Position numbers and translations under genes: made by a program. A stretch of 23,622 bases of DNA, taken from positions 1 through 23,622 of the forward strand of contig CAZNWE010000066.1 of assembly GCA_964576715.1 (NCBI GenBank), given 5' to 3'. Positions 22,920-23,622 of this stretch are shown piece after piece. Positions within the stretch are counted from its first letter, which is position 1. Each line of letters starts with the position of its first letter. The DNA is from SLRI01 sp964576715 (GTDB lineage Bacteria; Pseudomonadota; Alphaproteobacteria; Geminicoccales; Geminicoccaceae). The notes beneath the pieces are model-generated. The model ran no database searches, had not been told where the DNA came from, and saw only the letters and a program-made list of their open reading frames with translations.

Positions 22920-22948
22920 GCGGCGCCACCGCCGGCGCCGCATTGTTT
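22920..22948 (+). terminator. Rho-independent terminator candidate after tauR
   Basis: GCGGCGCC and GGCGCCGC form a perfect 8-bp GC-rich stem with a 6-nt loop, followed by ATTGTTT. It lies about 130 nt past the tauR stop and before the xsc control elements, so it would insulate xsc from tauR transcription. Confidence 0.5.
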
Positions 22949-23042
22949 GAACGGCGCTTCGCGGCCGCAGGATGCGGGCGCCGGACCTGCCGGTCGTGAC
23001 CTCGTCCCTGCCCCGTCGATGCCGTTGCGCCGGCTCGGCCAG

Positions 23043-23069
23043 CAGGTCATGTATGGGGGCACCAGGTCA
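23043..23069 (+). promoter_or_regulatory. Candidate regulator site: direct repeat of CAGGTCA upstream of xsc
   Basis: CAGGTCA occurs at 23043-23049 and 23063-23069, a 20-bp spacing (two helical turns, same DNA face). The similarity extends on both sides, with 12 of 16 bases matching. Direct repeats near a target promoter are the usual MocR binding layout, and the site ends 54 bp before the xsc start codon. Confidence 0.4.
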
Positions 23070-23123
23070 GGGACGGACGGCTCTGAGAACGTCAGAACAC
23101 GCGCGTGAGCGAGGAGACAGCCA

Positions 23124-23622
23124 ATGCAGATGACCACCGAAGAGGCGTTCGTCAAAGTGCTGCAGATGCACGGCATCGAGCACGCCTTCGGCATTATCGG
23201 CTCGGCGATGATGCCGATCTCCGATCTCTTCCCGGCGGCCGGGATCACCTTTTGGGACTGTGCGCACGAGGTGAACGCCGGGATGATCGCCGACGGCTAC
23301 ACCCGGGCGACCGGCAAGATGTCGATGGCGATCGCCCAGAACGGCCCCGGCATCACCAACATGGTCACCCCGATCATCACCGCCTACTGGAACCACACGC
23401 CGCTGCTCCTGGTCACCCCGCAGGCCGCCAACAAGACGATCGGCCAGGGCGGGTTCCAGGAGGTCAAGCAGATGGCCATTTTCGAAGACTGCGTCTGCTA
23501 CCAGGAGGAGGTGCGCGACCCGTCGCGCATCGCCGAGGTCTTGAATCGCGTGATCCAGAAGGCGCGGCGCGGCTCGGCGCCGGCCCAGATCAACGTGCCG
23601 CGCGACTTCTGGACCCAGGTGA
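23124..23622 (+). CDS. xsc: Sulfoacetaldehyde acetyltransferase (5' part, runs off right edge)
   Basis: The 166 codons present give the N-terminal thiamine-diphosphate-binding (pyrimidine) domain of Xsc, about a quarter of the usual length of near 600 residues. The match to Xsc is close and continuous: MTTEEAFVKVLQ, GIEHAFGIIGSA, ITFWDCAHE with the cofactor-activating Glu (E49), DGYTRATGKMSM, QNGPGITN, VTPQAANKTIGQGGFQEV, and APAQINVPRDFWTQ. Xsc cleaves sulfoacetaldehyde with phosphate to acetyl phosphate and sulfite, the desulfonation step for taurine, isethionate and some C3 sulfonates. The HEVNAG stretch differs from the HEGSxG of many members and may mark a subgroup. GAGGAG lies 7 nt before the ATG at 23124. 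A phosphate acetyltransferase (pta) and sulfite exporter would be expected downstream, outside the window. Confidence 0.96.
   Translation, partial: MQMTTEEAFVKVLQMHGIEHAFGIIGSAMMPISDLFPAAGITFWDCAHEVNAGMIADGYTRATGKMSMAIAQNGPGITNMVTPIITAYWNHTPLLLVTPQAANKTIGQGGFQEVKQMAIFEDCVCYQEEVRDPSRIAEVLNRVIQKARRGSAPAQINVPRDFWTQV

Larger units (their letters stand above)
22792..23123 (+). promoter_or_regulatory. 332-bp region between tauR and xsc with multiple control-like elements
   Basis: No gene is seen. The region holds an inverted repeat CTGGCGCC/GGCGCCAG (22801-22808 and 22837-22844) that encloses a CTGGAC at 22824, a terminator-like hairpin (22920-22948), and four (C/G)AGGTC half-sites: two on the minus strand (22984-22989 and 22998-23003) and two on the plus strand (23043 and 23063). 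It probably ends the tauR transcript and carries the xsc promoter. CTGGAC resembles the repeat reported for Rhodobacter TauR, as I recall it, but only one copy is clear. Confidence 0.55.

Noticed and set aside
20902..22929. 675-codon minus-strand frame
   Set aside because: It is antisense to the regulator gene and the end of the HpsN-like gene, with no domain signature.

Overview
The window is a high-GC, gene-dense stretch of a bacterial chromosome, most likely from an alphaproteobacterium, possibly Rhodospirillales-like. The basis is the thrC / M16-peptidase pair with an ATGA overlap, a GshB-type glutathione synthetase, split LigD modules, and a TauR-like MocR regulator upstream of xsc. The taxonomic call rests on gene content recalled from known families, not on a marker gene. 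No rRNA, tRNA, CRISPR array, transposase or phage gene was seen.

Layout. 1-366: 5' part of a lower-GC membrane protein gene running off the left edge. 623-3267 (minus): thrC followed by an M16 zinc peptidase, translationally coupled. 3350-4737 (minus): a single-pass membrane protein of unknown function and a 53-residue secreted microprotein, closed by an 11-bp palindrome. 4909-6860: a DUF2235 alpha/beta hydrolase convergent with a metallo-beta-lactamase-fold hydrolase; their stop codons share one CTAG. 6997-7959: a secreted DUF1194 (VWA-like) protein convergent with a 42-residue one-helix membrane protein. 8106-12515 (minus): an operon of exported TPR-like protein, FecR-domain protein and CHASE2 adenylate/guanylate cyclase, with gshB upstream on the same strand. 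13688-16295: a HIT protein, a VanZ-like membrane protein and a periplasmic 5'-nucleotidase-type phosphoesterase.

16556-18057 (plus): a two-gene LigD module (phosphoesterase, then primase-polymerase) overlapping by ATGA, with no ligase domain and no Ku in view. The phosphoesterase has Pro where a Mn-binding His is expected. 18541-23622 (plus): a probable organosulfonate-catabolism locus with a DegT-family aminotransferase, a histidinol-dehydrogenase-family enzyme resembling sulfopropanediol dehydrogenase HpsN, a TauR/MocR regulator, and the first 166 codons of sulfoacetaldehyde acetyltransferase (xsc) at the right edge. A 17-codon mini-ORF built on a 15-bp tandem repeat joins the aminotransferase and dehydrogenase genes by ATGA overlaps at both ends. 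A direct repeat of CAGGTCA upstream of xsc is a candidate regulator site.

Functionally, the right-hand locus looks like a route from C2/C3 sulfonates to sulfoacetaldehyde and then to acetyl phosphate plus sulfite. The central operon looks like an envelope-sensing nucleotide-signalling unit. The most unusual points are the altered catalytic residues in the LigD phosphoesterase and the cyclase, the doubly overlapping mini-ORF, and the aminotransferase paired with the HpsN-like enzyme. All functions are read from sequence motifs recalled from the families; no database search was possible.
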